A stretch of DNA of 64,000 nt, taken from assembly GCA_008933995.1 (NCBI GenBank), contig WARS01000011.1:19210516-19274515 (forward strand), read 5' to 3'. The translations under genes were made by a program, and so were the position numbers. The DNA is from Datnioides undecimradiatus. Taxonomy: Eukaryota > Chordata > Actinopteri > Lobotiformes > Datnioididae. The notes below the pieces were generated by a model. That model made no database searches. It was not told the origin of the DNA and saw only the letters and a list, made by a program, of their open reading frames with translations. Shown piece by piece: positions 12,347 to 26,727 of the stretch. Position 1 is the stretch's first letter. Each line of letters starts with the position of its first letter.

Positions 12347-15049
12347 TGGGGGGGAAGCTGGAAAAGCCCAGCAACAGGGCATGCCTTAAATAGCTAGATG
12401 GTCGGAGATAACGTGACGCTGGAGAAAGCCTGATGGCTCGGGGCATGTGTTGGGTTGCGCTAAGCATGTACAAGCCCGGCGCTGACAGCAGCTTCGGTCA
12501 TACGGCAGATCACGTGACCTCACGAGGAGACAGAGGCCTGCCCGCACGAGCCGGGGGACGCTGGTGGGGCAGAAACGCAGACCGCCCCCTATCTGGATTC
12601 CCAAACGCCGCCCATCTGTGAGCGGACGTTACCCCAGATCCACCTCGAGAACGGCGCTCGGTCGCCTCAACGGAGAAAACGCTGAATGTTCGCTGCCACA
12701 GGAGCGATCGCACCAACCGTGACGGGGACGACTTAATTTCATAATCCACTGATGGCAAATGCAGCGTTGCCAACACTGACAATCAGATTGAGACGTATCG
12801 AGCCTCCAGGACGATTAATTGACCAGAGACGCAGCGCGATGCTTTAAATCAAACCGTGCAAACAACACGATGGAGCCACAGATCAGAATCAGATCATTTC
12901 TTTCAGGTTTAAGGGCTGATTTCTCTTCTCCTGAGTCAAAGCTGAAGAAATCGGGTGGTTAGTTTTGGCTTCATCACAATCCTGACACTACAAATCTGTT
13001 TTTTAACATCCAAAGACGCAGGTTTGAAATCGTCTGAAGCTGCAGCCATGTCCAGTAACAAATAACACGAGTATTTATATTACAACTAGACTGAAACCCA
13101 CCACAGAAATCAGATCAGGTCGTGAGCTGCTGTTGTAAGTGTATCATCTCCAGTTTCTTGTGTTTCTGATGGCTGCTCCATCTTAACCCAGTTAATTTTG
13201 CTATATCCTCCATCACAGCAGCGAATTACTCGCTCTACATTGCAAACACATGCTAACTCTGCCCACAACTCTCTCCTTTAAGCAACGGCCTCGCTAATTT
13301 CACTGTTTTTTTTCTTGCTTGGTATGTATATTTAGCTGTTTCTCTGCCTCCTTTTGCGATAATCGTACATGTAATTGTAGTTAATTTGCCGCGATGGAGG
13401 CGAAGATGGAGTCTAAGTGAGACAGACGCTCTGCAGCACAGAAATCCAATCATTACCTACTGTAGTTAGCCTGCCACTGATATCTCCGACCCACTTATAT
13501 CAAACAGTTGTCATATTTCGAATAAGTACATTAATCTAAATGGTGGACAGCTTGATCATCTCTTTAACTACATCATCATGCGCCAGAATATAGGCAAAGT
13601 AAGACTACACCTCCCAAATATAAGTAAATAAGCAGCTAAACGAGAGGCGACAGGCTGCCTCTTTGTATCTGTATGCAGTTTGAACGGCTGGTCGCTGAGA
13701 AGCTTTTCATTGGCCTTCCACTGATCGCTCCTTGCCAGTGAAGAATCATCCCATCGAGTCGTTTTCACAAAAGCACAGACGTCCAATCTGGACACCTCCG
13801 TCTGTACGGTTCCTCTCTCCTGCTGAGACCAAGGCTCGCAGAACAAAACTGCCCGACAGTTAGAAACTGTTTAAACAAACCGTCCAACTGTGCAGCGTGT
13901 CTTAGGGTAGAGCTTGAGTTTCAGTGTGTTTAGATTGTTGTTTTCATGAGAGAACGAGCAACCTGGTGATGCTGGTGCCTCGCTCTTCCGTCATCATTGA
14001 TATGCAAAGCTATACCTGCTTTAAAACAACATGTAAGGCCAACCTCAGCAGCCCTATGTGGATTTTAGTGTCTTTTAGCTTCTGTTAGCTCATTGTTTTG
14101 TGTACAGGCTGTGCTGTTGAATCTCAAACCTCTTGACTCGTCTCCAGTAGGATTACAGGGGTTCATTTCAAGCATGTCAGGCCCGACAATGCACCTACCA
14201 AAGCAAGCAACTATTGAAGGAATGTAAACATCTAGCAGCTAAAAGGGCATTTGTTTCTTAGAGGCTGGAGCTCTAGAGGACTTCATCTCCTGATCGTCTA
14301 CCACTGGCTTTGCTCACAGGTCATTGTTTTCCAGAGGCTTGGAAACACGTATTTCTTCCTGATGTCTTTGAAATATCAATGACATTAGAAGCTTTAACGA
14401 CCTTGAAACTCCCCCTTTTCCTCTGCAAAGCATCAACACCAAAGAGGCTTTTGCACATTGTGTCTTTGTAAAACTATTTCTTTGCAAGTGGGCAAACTGC
14501 CTCTGGCCATCGGCCAACAGGGCTTAATCTTGCTTCTGGCTGGAGTTGATCCACTTTGACTCAGGCAGCTACTCAGCCGTCGCTCAATCAAAACCTACCG
14601 TTTGTAAGAAGGTGAGAGCAGCTACATCGTTTTGAAAATGCACCTTAAACCTGTGCAGGAAACAAATCAAACTGATTTGTTGGCTAAATCAAACTGATTT
14701 GTTTCCTGCTTTGAAAACTGTGTAAACACACAGTCTCCAAATGCCCTCTGAAGAGCTCTTGGCGCAGAAGAATGGCTGACTTGTGTAGCCGTCGGCCACG
14801 GTAATCATGTGATATCGCTGTCGTTTGGCTAATCTGCTTACAGGCCCTTTTCTTTTTCTCCAGGATGAAACCTGATACGGTAGCTCAGCCAGCTTTAGCC
14901 ACACGCTAATTAATCTGCGGCACCAAAGCCTCCTAATAATACCCCAACGCCGCAAACAATCGTTGCAGTCGAGCCAAGCCATCGGAGTTTGGTCCAAGCG
15001 TTTGGCGTGGGAGCAGTAAAGTGGTACAATGTGGGAATTGGTAGCATGT

Positions 15050-15165
15050 AGATAGAGGACCTGGACTAAAGCTGCCAGGGCTCAGGAGGGTACGGTTCCC
15101 TGTGTAGCTCTTTGCAACTGTGCCACTGCAAAGTGCTTTACAAATGCTGACTAATAAGGCTGGTT
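15050..15165 (+). mobile_element. SINE-like relic
   Basis: A B-box-like 'gggtacggttccctgtgt' is followed by 'gtgctttacaaatgctgact', resembling a degraded SINE head and tail. Divergence is high, so this is a weak call. Confidence 0.3.
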
Positions 15166-15994
15166 AGTTTGATTTGTGGTTCGATTTTTTTAAAAGAAAA
15201 GGGGGACAGCGTTGTGCGGCGACACTGACGGCCCTGCAGCTGGTGGCCAGATGATGCTTTTCTTTTTTGGCTATTTGCGGAGAAGGGGGGGACTTGGAGA
15301 GAGAGCTGGAAAGCGAGTTGATGGGGGAGTGTGCTTAATCCTCTCTGTCACACTGTCCCGCTTTGTCAGAGACGATACCAGACCTCCATTTCTCTTACCC
15401 TCCCTTTCTGCATCTCACTCGCTCTCTTCATCGTCCTCGCTCCGATTCAAACCGACGATCTGGGCTCCTCACTCGAGATATATCTTCTTTAACTCACCCT
15501 TTATTTTTTCTTAATCCCCCTCCCTCCCTTCACTCCCTGTTTCTCCTCCTGTCTGCTCCCTCGCTCTCTCGGACAGGGCTTATCAGCGTCAGAACAAACA
15601 GGCTCATTGTGTTTCATGAAGAGCCGTCAGGGCACAGAGACGAGGCTTATTTCTTTGAAACCTGGATAGGATATCCACTCACGGGGGAGATGGGGCCTGC
15701 AGGGATTCTTAATGCCAGCAGAAAACACGGGTGAAGTGGCGGTGAAGGTGGAACAGAAAGACAACCAACGCCAGAAACACAAAGAGACGGAGGAGAGGCG
15801 ACACTGGGGCAAAGACTGTCCCAAATTTAAAGAAAGGGAGACAGCAAAAATGGCAGAACAGATAAACCTGAATAAAAAAGAAGGAAGGAAGGAGACGGAA
15901 CAAAGACGAGATAAAGATTCATATTACTCCCTGAATACGATGCCACAATGTCGAGCGTGCAGCCAGAAATCAGCCCATCGGGAAAACTCAACAG

Positions 15995-16075
15995 CTTGCA
16001 AAACAGCAGCTAAGGAAGGCTGCTCTGCAACCAGAAGGTCGCAGGTTCACTCTGTGCAACATTTCGTGGTGTTTG
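15995..16075 (+). mobile_element. tRNA-derived SINE head relic
   Basis: The phrase 'accagaaggtcgcaggttca' matches the T-arm/B-box region typical of tRNA-derived fish SINEs. The body after it is not recognisable. The open frame running through here is not supported as a gene. Confidence 0.35.
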
Positions 16076-18444
16076 AAGTTGCAGACAATCACTTGCACTC
16101 CTTAGGACTGAAGCATTTGATGAGAACATTTTCTCTGCTTCGACGCTTTGAACTGGTTTATTACATTAACAGGCTATCAAAGAAGCCTGAGAGGGACAGC
16201 CTTGAAGTAGAGCGTGGACCAACGGAGGCGCCGATCCTGACCTAAATACAGAACTGCAAAGAGAGAGAGCGAGTGAGGGGGGACGCGCAAAGGGTTGGTT
16301 CGGAAATAACTCGGCATTCCTGCCCCTCGGAGAACGAGCAACCTCTAAGGTGAGGGCGGGAAAGGTTCTCCAGGACGACGCCGAGTCATCATGTGTGCAA
16401 CGGTAGTATTCGGTAACCACGGATCAATGCTTCATCCATTTAAACTCATCTCATCCATTATGCGGGTTGTATAATGTGTATATACATACACATGCACACA
16501 CAAACCACACTTCAATCACCTTCAAGGACAGTAAATGTTCAAACACTGGAGCAGAAACAGACTCACATCCACCAACTTCACAGTTTGACATCGCTGACAT
16601 CTTTGTTAACCCTGGTTAAGTGGTAATAAGTGCAGAACTCGTCACGCAGAGCAGCAGACTACAGTTTAATGAGACACAGTCCACCTGCAGACTCCAAGCT
16701 GCTTAGTTCAACACTCATTACAGCTTTTATGCTTTAGCTCAAACACCGCATACACCGGACCGCCATGTGTGGCCGCTGGAGGCTCTTGTGAGGCCATCTG
16801 TTATAATTCCTTATATGTCTTACAGGTTTGCTCCACAATTACTTATTGGTGAAGATGTTATTAAGGTTTGGAGGTCAGCCTGGGACCAAAGAATAAGGGA
16901 TTTCCTTTCGATAATTCTGCATTTCGGGATTTCTGCATTAAAGCCATGATTGAGGTTTTCCCTTTGGGAAAAGTTGCATCATTATCATCATCATCAGCAA
17001 CTTCATCTAAGCAAAAAGTTGGTTTTCTATAAGTTTGAGAACATGTTGGGAAGACATTTCACCAATGTTATCTGCAAACCACTTGGTGTAGCATCTGGAC
17101 ACCATACAATGTTCTGCAAATCACCTTCTTCAAACCATGGAGACAGATCGAACCGGTCAAAACATTGCAGAAACAAAAACAAGAGGTCTGAGGTAAAAAG
17201 GTAAACTGACTGTATCTGTCTAATGTTTGTTGACCAGGTGCTGGGCGCTGGTAATCTCCAAATTTACAGTTTCAGACCTTCACACCTACGATTGGTCCAG
17301 ACGGTCAGAGGTTTCCAGCTGGATATGAGCCAGAATTACAGGTGTGAAACGTTCGCTGAAGCAGATTTCTGACCAAACCTCCAGACCTTGGTGCGACCAA
17401 AAGAGGTGGTCTCAGTCCAGCTTACACTCAACCACGGCTGATCCATTGGTTCTGGTCTTTTGGACTAGTTACAGGAGGTTCTTGAAGGATCTCATCAGAA
17501 CTGGAAGGAGGAACATGTGAAGAGGTAGAGACCAAGTGCTTATTGACATTTGGAAAAACCGTACAAAACATCCTGCACTTCATTAGTTTCAGTAAGGATG
17601 AGGATTGCAACGGCAACACGACAACATCAGATCCACAAACCAATCAACTGCAAGTATAAGCAGAAACAGCTATGGTAGGAGACAACAACGGGACTTAAGA
17701 TAGTTACAGAGGAAAGGTTTTAAGTGGGCTTGCAAGATTGATCAATGTGGAACCAATAAAATGACTCCAATGGAAAAACGACATGGACTTCTGTTTGGAC
17801 TCGCACCATCGTCAAAAGTCAGTAAATACAACTTTGGATGTTTTTCAGTTTCAAATTTCCACTTTTATAAAAAGGATTTCACCTTTAACTCGAGCAGCAC
17901 CTTCCTAATTAGTTTTCAATAATCACTGAGGAACGAGAGCCAGAACCAGTGACTTCAATCATCTGTTTATCACCGCTAGCTAAGCAGGTGGTGCTGGGTG
18001 GACACAAGGATTTGATCACGCTGGCCTCACTGCCAAGAAACTAAATGCTAACCAGTCGCACAGCCAGCTCCCATTCAACAAAGGCAATTAGAGAGGCTGC
18101 TTATCAGTGGGTAATTACAAAGGAAAGAAAGAAACAGTGGGGCAGAGCCTTTCATCGTGATCACACAAGTGTTCTGCACATTTCTGGGAAAAAGCCACCG
18201 ACTCAGATTTTGTGATATCGTATTCATTTAGCAGCATTCAGGGCCATTCATCATTCATTAAACCAAGTGATACCAACTCAGTTCCTGGTCACAATTACAG
18301 CTAATCACCTCATCTCGAGGCCTTTCACAAAAGGCAATCTGCTCCGAAACGGTTGTGTTCGGTTTAAACTCGACAATGAGCTGACATGGCGGAGGCTTAG
18401 CGAACAAGTACAGGGCTGCGCGTTGGTGTGTTGACAGGACTCAC

Positions 18445-21400
18445 CCTCAGGGCCTCGATGACCAGGTCGCGGGCCTCCAGCTCGCCCTCCATGATACTCA
18501 GCAGAGTGAGCAGCTCTGGCTTGCTCAGGTTATCCATGTTGAACTCACATTTCTGCAACACAGTCCAGAAACAGCATGTCAGAATTGTACAACACAACAA
18601 AAACAGGTCATTTTCAATTCGGTATCAGACCCTAATACTTAATATTCATCAACCTACATCATAAACTGTTTAAAATCATTTTTTAATCAGACATCAGCTG
18701 AGTATAATGATCTGTCATGTTGGTGTAATGTTATACTGTCAACGATGCTGACATTTAGCTCGCTTGTATGCTAAAGCCAGGTTAATATGCTTACAGCCAC
18801 TTAGGTTGTTTAAATAATATACTTGACTGTAAATATGAATCAAATGCCATGACATCATGAGTGAAATGGCTGACCAAATGAACCCAATGATTTCCGTGTT
18901 GATGTTCATGACTGTTTTGGAGTAGATCCAGATTTGGATGAAAATGCTAACTTTAGCCTGCAGCGTTGCATCTGTATTACATGTTTTTGAATAACAAACT
19001 TGATTTCTGATACAATTACATATAAAAAGAACTCAAACACTTGTTATTTGGTTGTTGGGCATGTTAAACGTTAGCATGCTAGCTAACCATTCTTTCATCC
19101 ACACACCAGATAGTTATAAGGCTTGTCTGCATCAAAGGAGATAGTCTGATGCTTTAAACAGTGTAAGTGTCTGACTATAAGGCTGAAATTGACTTAGACA
19201 GCAGAGCACGTAATTAGCATGTTAGCATGCATGGTAGCACTTCTCTTTATTACTAAGCATGAACCCAATGCAGAATAAAGAGAAGTGATTCCTGTGCTGA
19301 CTTCAGCGCCTGTTTCGAAGTAAATCCAAGTTTTAGCAAGAAACACGCCAACATTAGCCTGCAACGTTACACGTGTGCTGCTTATTTTTGAATGCACAGC
19401 CAAACTGTTGCATTTACCAAACATTTTGCATCGTCTGCGTCACGAAACAGCTTGCTTTAACAGTAGATGACACACACCATAAAGCTCAAAGCCACTGCAG
19501 CTGCATGTTAACATTAGCATGTTAGCATACCGTTTTAACACGTCTTTTGTTGTAACTCAGACTGAGCAAATGTCAATTTCAGGGCATTGCATGTACATTT
19601 TAAACCGTCGATAATGGTGAAGTTTGCCCAAAATTCAATCCTGCAACCGGTTTCACAGTTTCAACGACATTTAATTTTAAACTAGAACCACTAACCATCA
19701 ACACACAAACCGGCCAAGAGGCCTGCAGCCACAACACATTCTAACAACAATGCTACTTTGTAAATGCAATGTCTTATGAAGCCAACTGTTAGCGCTCTGA
19801 TTTCAAAGATACTGATTCTTATGCACTGAACACAATGATGTACAACCCGACACTGGACAACTCACGCAACAGCAAAACAAAATTGCTTACATGACAAAAT
19901 GCACCACTTCCACCAAGTCTGCAACTGGTGTCACTGAGTGCAGACCTCAGATTAGGCTACATGTCCCCCTCCTACCTCGAAGCTATTAAGGTCTAATTAC
20001 ATTTAGCTAGGTCATTAAGCACCTATTTGGTCAGCAGCGACCGCGGGGCTAACGGGTGGAGATGACTGTAATTGGGAGTGACCAGACCACTTCATGCTTC
20101 CCCTCATGTCAATTAAAAGCTTTTTCCGGTCTACTTATGAAAAGCAAAACTGCTGTGTGCTGCCTCCATCTAGTCTTTCCACACGATGAAGACGCGGCTT
20201 CTTGTGAGTAAAGTCCATTTCATCTCTATCATTTGTATTTTATTGGCCTTAAAATGCAATAAAAATAGAGTAATGTTGCTTTTTGGGGGTAATTTACTAT
20301 AATTCAACTATAAATGCGACTGAAAGCAGCTATTCCCTTTCATGTTTGTGGTCATTTAAAAACAATTTCATCATTTCTCCTCTCTACCTGCACCTGCCTC
20401 TCAAACTTGAATTGATTTATTTCCAGGAGAGCACATTGAATTACAGAGGTTTGCTCCATTTCGTCAATCTGCAAAACATTTCGTCAGCCGAAGAGGGTTT
20501 ATGTAATTGTGTCTGACAATTAAGGCTGCAGATTAGGATTTTAACATGCAGGCAACTTGTAAAATAATCATCAAAAGAGAATTTTAAGGTTTTAACCACC
20601 CCAAACATCTAAAGCAGGGGGAATTTGCATCTTTAAAAATGAATTTAGCTTCTTAATTGATGCTTGCATGTGGATTCATTAGATATAATGTCATTTGATA
20701 CAGTGAATATACTGTAGACGTTAAAAGATGCATTTATTAAAGCTAAATGATTCATTATTTAAGTAATTTAGAGCCTAAATAAATCTCTCTTTACATCTTA
20801 TGATCAAAGATTTGGGGGTTTCTTAAAAAAAAAAAAAAAAAAAATCAAAACAACAATGACAAAAACACAAGATTCAAGGTAATTTTTTAGGCCAAACAAG
20901 CAATCGGTTATTCAAGAAAACACCTGATATTGTAATCAATGACCAAATTAACAGCCCTAATATACAGAAGAGTAAGCTAAAACTCTGATTAGGCCACGTG
21001 AGTTTCATAAATTCTGATGATATTACTGTTTTTCCACATTTTGTAAGGTCTCAACACTGCTTTTAGTTTGTATTTTTACACTTCTGGCCACAGAAGAGTC
21101 AGTTTGTTGATTCCAGCAACAGAAACGTGACCAAAGCTCCATGTTTTTAGTGTAAAGATGCAAAATTCAACAATAAAATCAGGACGTCATGATTTTCGAG
21201 TCCTTTTCAGTTCAGCGAGGCGGCTTTTCTCCCGGTCACAACCCCGGAAGTTACAGCGGCATCTGCTTAGTCAACATTCCTGAGCGCGGCGTCGAATTGT
21301 TGTGTTAGGGGACCTTGAAATGGATTGTGCTCATTCAGAGACCAAATCTAAGTGAGGAAAATAAGTGAAATTCTTGGCTGTACAGTCAAAAAACAGATGA

Positions 21401-24400
21401 TGTAACTTCGCAGAGAGGGGCCAAGAGATAACTCCAGAGCCCGGTGGAAGAAGACTGTCCAATTACCGTGTTGGCGACTACAGCAGCCATCTGCTGAGAG
21501 AGGCAAATCCAGCTGCATTACCAATACCTGGAAGCTTTTCACAAGGCTATTTGCTCAATAAAACCTTAATAAACCAAAGACCTGAGAGACAAATGGAGGA
21601 GACGGAGAGCGTCTTGGCCTCCGGTGCACGCCGGCCTGTGACGTTCACTTGTCAGCCGGACATTTAGGGCTGATTTACAGGCCTACATCAAAACCTCAGC
21701 CAAGATTATTCCATTTCATCTCGATGTCCCACATGTCTGCAGAGGTCCCGTGCACAGAGTATGACTTCTGTGTGTCCTTTAAAAGCTCCTGTGGTGTGGT
21801 TCTTATGTTCACAATGAACGGGGGAAAGGTTCATGCTGAAACAATGGGAGCGCAGGTGATAAAGCCATAGGAGCAAACAGGCCGGCGCTCCGTTTCCACG
21901 CTTTCTAAATGAGATGCTGAAGGCAGGTGCTTGAAGAATCACGTCCGGGTTTAATCAAGAAATCGGTTTCTAACAGAGGGCGACGTGGGCCCGTTCTTCT
22001 CTGAGCGAGGAGGTGGAAAGTGTTGCGTCAATCACATGTTTCAGTTTAGTCAAACCACGTTTTTATTCTGATGCCATCGCAGCGAGCCTGGAAATAAAGA
22101 GCAGGAGAGATTCCAGGGGATTGATTCATTCGCATCGAGCCGTCCAATCGATCCCCGAGCCCCTCTCTCTCCTTTTTTCTTCCCGGCAGCATTTCCACCA
22201 CTCAGAGAATTGGACGACTCAGGGAGCCTTGATGGACGTCAACCCTGAGCCACGCCGTCCTGTCATGGCGGTGGGTGAGGTGAGGTGAGATAAGATGAGC
22301 GTGGCGGGGGGTGGGGGGGTGTTTGACGGCTGCTTCTCTCTGGCATTTCTGCACAGCGAGCAGGTGAGGGGGGAGCGAACAGTAATTTGTTCCATGAGCC
22401 GTGTGCCTTGAGCGCCAAGGGCACGAACAGCCTGGCCGGCGCTCAGAGGCTCGCCGTTAGCCCCGGTCCACTTAATGAGGCCTGTGTCATTTCACTCCGA
22501 GCCACGGGGGAGGGGGGGGTGCTCGCTCTGTGCAAGTCCCTCCGCTGTGCTGTGCCGGCAAAGGCTTTATTAGGCCTGTGGGTTTCTCACAGACTCATGT
22601 CCTGCTACTGCGAGCACAAAGCTGTTTACGAGTCAGTTTGAAGCATATATATATTTACTCGTTTACCAGTTTTGATTTAATTTGTCACAGTTTTAAGACG
22701 ATCTGTAATGTAATCGGTGGATCACGGGTGCAACCAGGAGGCAGCCATCCCCCTTCCCCATCTCAGGGAGAGCAGGGAGAGTGCAGCAACAGAGGTGTTG
22801 TTGAGTTAAATGTGTTAATCTAGTCTTCAGGAGTCATTGATCCTTAATCTGACTGAGGTTCGTACCAGTTTGACTCAATGACCTCTGAAATATCAGCAGT
22901 CTGTCTGTGCATTGATAAATCAACAACGCTCGCCGTGGTGCTGATTGTTAACTCCGCTGTTTCCTCTTAAATAAACAATTAATAAATATTAACTGTATTA
23001 CATAACATAAATATTCCATTCTGTACTGAACTGTAGCCTAAATACTGCATAGAGACACCTTCATGTTAAAAGAGATGAGCAGCAACATGTAGAAACGAAA
23101 CCGAGGATCATAGAGACACACTGTGGCATTCCTATAATATTCCCACAATATTTCTATGATCAATCAGTCTGTGCTGCTAAAAATGCCCCAATACCTAAAA
23201 ATCACGATTAGCGGTGCCATGAAGAAAGATATTTACAGATAATTATTGATTATTTGGTCAATTAAATGTAAGAAAATAGTGACAAAGTTCCCCTCACAGC
23301 CATTTTTGCTTGAAAAATAATGTTAAAACAACCAATTATCAAAATAGTTGCAGAGTAATGTCATATCAGATTAAAACGTGTGTACATCAGGTCACATGAG
23401 ACCAGGGACTGAGGGTGGAAACACTCACAGGTTGATCTCATCACAGCAGCAATCAGTTTAATTGGGTTGGTGTCAGATATCAATCAATCTGATCGCTGCA
23501 ACGCACAACACCAACAACATAAAACCCCCTTCACCTTCAAAATGGCTAATATGCTAATACACACACACTCCAGCTGTTCTTCCTGTCCCTTAGTGTGTGT
23601 TTTGGGCAGCAGGACTGTTTACAACGCTCGGACGTGACGCTGGAGGGAATTAACGCAGCTCTAAGCCCGCTTACCAACCACCACAGAAGAAGAGAAGGAT
23701 TGTTTCTGTTTGTGCAGAAGCTCAAAAAACAATCAGACGTGACAAATCACGGTACAGTTTGGCGACTTTGAGCTACTCAGTTGAATTTACACAGAAATAC
23801 CTCAACTTTGATGTGAAATGACAAAGACTGACGATTTAGGCCACACTTAATTCACATAATCTTCTCTGGTGACCTCTCTGGCTTGTTTACAGGGTCATCT
23901 GAAACCCCCCCATCCTCCTCCTCAGTATCTGGGCACACTCACTTTGTTGTCAGGAAGAAGAAGAAGTAGATATGACATTACAGCCACTCGTGTTAATGGC
24001 ACTCCTCCAACATGGCAGCATGTCTCACATAACCACCGGTGACCACGCTCGGGCGTCCATTACACAATAGCCCGCGCCTGTCGTTAAAGCCGGGTCCGAA
24101 GACGTTTAAAGACAAAGAACCTGATGTTTGTAGCTTTTCCTAATCACTCCCGTCTGTTATCGTCACGTTTCACCCATGAACACAAGCAGTCCTGCAGACG
24201 GCTGCAACAAGAGAGATAAAACCCATCGTTTGACTCAAACTGGGGCAGCTCAGTCTTAGTTTCACCTAAACTAGGCGAGTCTACACGAGGGATCGGCTCC
24301 TGGTCGCCAAAACCCTGACTCACTACGCTCTGACGCCGAACCCTCGATCTCTCCTCATTTTGTTTTACTAGCAAACGGCATTGGATTAGCATCAGGTAGC

Positions 24401-26727
24401 AGCTAGCTTCTCGTTGTGTCTCTGGCTACAGAAGATTAGATCAGCTGCAGATGTTAAACACCAACTGCAGCTTTGCAGAGTCACACTAGTGCAAATAGCC
24501 ACATAAAAAAAAAAAAAAGATTTATTTTCATCCCGGCTCAGAAATTCACTCTGTCGGACGCCAAATCGCCAGCACCGGTGTGCTTTTCCCCTGCGACCAG
24601 TGTCTGTGTCCCGCCAAAGGTCGCTGGTGAGCGAAGTCAGTGTGTTTACGCACGTTAATGTGCCAGACGTCAGACTTTAACATTTCACTGGACAGTTTTC
24701 AGGTTTTAAACCAGCTGTTAACATCAATTACACCAACGCTGTTCTCGCCTTCTCCGCCAACAACAGGTGATCTTCGAGTTACAGGAAGTTATTTTGGCCT
24801 TTAGCCGCTTGCAGGCTAAATAACATTCGACAGCTGATTCAGATGCTGGTTTTTAAAGCCGGTGAACAGCCGCTGTTATCGGTTATCGATTGATCATGTG
24901 ACACCACATCATCTGAACACAAAAACAAGAGTGTGCTGCTTTAACTTCAGCAGGACAGGCTGCAAACGCGCGGTGTTAACATGTCTTATGGTAAATGGAT
25001 GGGAGGTGACCACGGGAGTGCCTTTCGTTGACTGTTGACCTTTGACCCCCAACCCCAAATCTCTCCGGACCATGAGGGGCCGATCCGTCAGAGTCCTCAC
25101 AAACGAGAAACTTCCCCCCCGACCTCGAGCCAACAACAGGGAGCCTGACAGGGGCGAGCAAAGAGCAAAGTGCTTTATTTAACCACGGCAGGCATGATGG
25201 TGGTTTTGGTGGGGGTGGGCATTGGAGGCGGAAGCCCCCTCTCGTCGGAGAAGGAAGAGCGCGCTGGCAGAGCGAGGTGTGAGCTGAGGCTGCCCGGCTC
25301 TCATGTCTCTGGAGCACCTGTTCACCTCGACGCTAAATGTAAAGTAGCCTCGAGGCAGATCTGAGCGCGCTCAGAAGAGGTGGTGGGTGGTGGGTGTGGG
25401 GAGGGGGGGGGGGGCTGGCTGACACGGTACTCCCCCACTGAAATTAAGACCAATTTAGAAAGGTGTCTGGTGAACGGAGCCCCCCCCCCGCCCTCCGTCC
25501 ACCCCCGCAGCTCCTCTCCCACCTCCTCCTCTACCTCAGCTCACCGCTCAAACCAAACCCACAACCTCAACACCCACGCCTCCCACCCACCCACCTCAGG
25601 GACTCTCTCTGTTCCAGCTACTTCGCACCAGCCCACCTCTTCAGTCTCACATCTCAAAGCGGAGCCACATCTCTGCCGTTTCACTGGCTGCGGTTCAAAG
25701 GTTAAAGCTCAATACAAACCGAATAAAACCAAAACTGAGAGCTGAAAGCATCTCGGCTCGCTCTGCGTCAGCTGACGGGTCGGTTATCGACAGGGCAGCC
25801 TGACAGGTTGCATCACAGAAGGGGAAGGGTGCATGACCTCCCCCGGCGTTCAGCGGACAGACTGATCAATTTGCACAGAGAGGTCGGCACATATGATGCA
25901 AGTGTGACAAATCGCAGCTAGGTGTGTACAAACAAGTGCAAGTGACAACAAAAGAAGACTTGTTTTCAAAAGAGACGCTTCGCCTGCACTGGACGACCGG
26001 CGGGGACCTGTGGAAGGACTCGGATGGAAGCCCGTGCACAGCGACCATCATGCAGCCACCTGGATGCCGCGCAGGCCAGGTGGACATCAGTTAGACAGTT
26101 TAAAATGGGAAATGACAAAGGTGAAGTGTTTTCGCCTCCAGCGGGGAGCGAACCACACACCAAGCGCGATAAAAACGCGTTTCCAGATTTAACTCTAACT
26201 CTCTGCGTATTAACCCGTTGAACCGTAACACACATTTCTGAGCTTCGACCCGCGCAGCCAGCGGCGATTTCCCTGCGATCAGGCGCAGGGTAACGTTACA
26301 ACGGCGGCGTGAGTGTTTCCAAAGCGGCCGGCGGAGGCGAACAAAGGAAATCCCCGTCAGGATCACGTTTAACGCAAATCACTGTGCGCGTTTTGGAGCC
26401 TCGGCGCCGCGTTTCTGTGCCGTTAATCACTCTGCAAGAAGAAGAGAAAAGCAGCGCGAGCCCCTTGTTTTTCTCCAGACAGTGTCGCGAGGCTCCCGCT
26501 GGCCACCGCTGTTGCTTCGCGAGCGAAATAGATGCGCACTGCATTTCTGCGTGTGCTCCCAGGCGCTACCGCAACGCCGGTAAAAGCGAAAAACAGGAGA
26601 AAACACCCGCGGCGCTTCCGTTTCCCCGTGAACCTTCGTGTCTTACCGTGTCCACGCTTCCCAGCACGGCGGTTGCCAGTGTTTGTACCGGAGGAGGCTG
26701 CTCCCCGCTGGCTCCCTCCGACGCCAT
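18445..26727 (-). CDS. cttnbp2: Cortactin-binding protein 2 type gene, first two coding exons
   Basis: The first coding exon is 26647-26727 (ATG at 26725-26727, context AAGATGG, 27 codons, donor gtaaga). The second is 18445-18552 (acceptor ttgcag, 36 codons, donor gtgagt). Both junctions are phase 0. Exon 2 encodes [20 protein letters not shown] followed by [10 protein letters not shown], the highly conserved start of the CTTNBP2 N-terminal coiled-coil domain. In this family the protein binds cortactin and striatin/PP2A assemblies and acts at the actin cytoskeleton and dendritic spines. The leader from exon 1 and the CEFNMDN lead-in fit CTTNBP2 better than its paralogue CTTNBP2NL, which starts directly at the SKPELL block. 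However, the SKPELLTL wording is shared with the paralogue, so that remains the alternative. Intron 1 is about 8.1 kb. The remaining exons lie off the left edge. Confidence 0.82.
18553..26646. other. Intron 1 of the cttnbp2-type gene
   Basis: This 8.1-kb intron contains scattered TTAGCATG palindromes (19070, 19215, 19515), an A run at 20826-20844, an A run near 24507, and G- and C-rich patches near 22300 and 25380-25500. Open frames here are short, and no protein family was recognised on either strand. The last few hundred bases merge into the CpG island of the promoter. Confidence 0.7.

Larger units (their letters stand above)
1..18444. other. Intron 2 of the cttnbp2-type gene; no exon seen
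   Basis: This stretch lies downstream of the splice donor of cttnbp2 exon 2 on the minus strand. The next exon of this family encodes an ERYG-containing coiled-coil start, and I found nothing like it here on either strand, so the intron appears to run past the left edge. All longer open frames are short, unrecognised and mostly built from simple repeats. It holds CA/TG microsatellites, a roughly 100-bp degenerate tandem repeat with TTAGCATGCTAA motifs, and SINE-like relics, which are listed separately. Confidence 0.6.

Noticed and set aside
15712..16245. 177-codon open frame on the plus strand rich in Lys, Glu and Gln
   Set aside because: It has no recognisable domain, its middle runs through a SINE-like tRNA-derived segment, and it lies in a large cttnbp2 intron.
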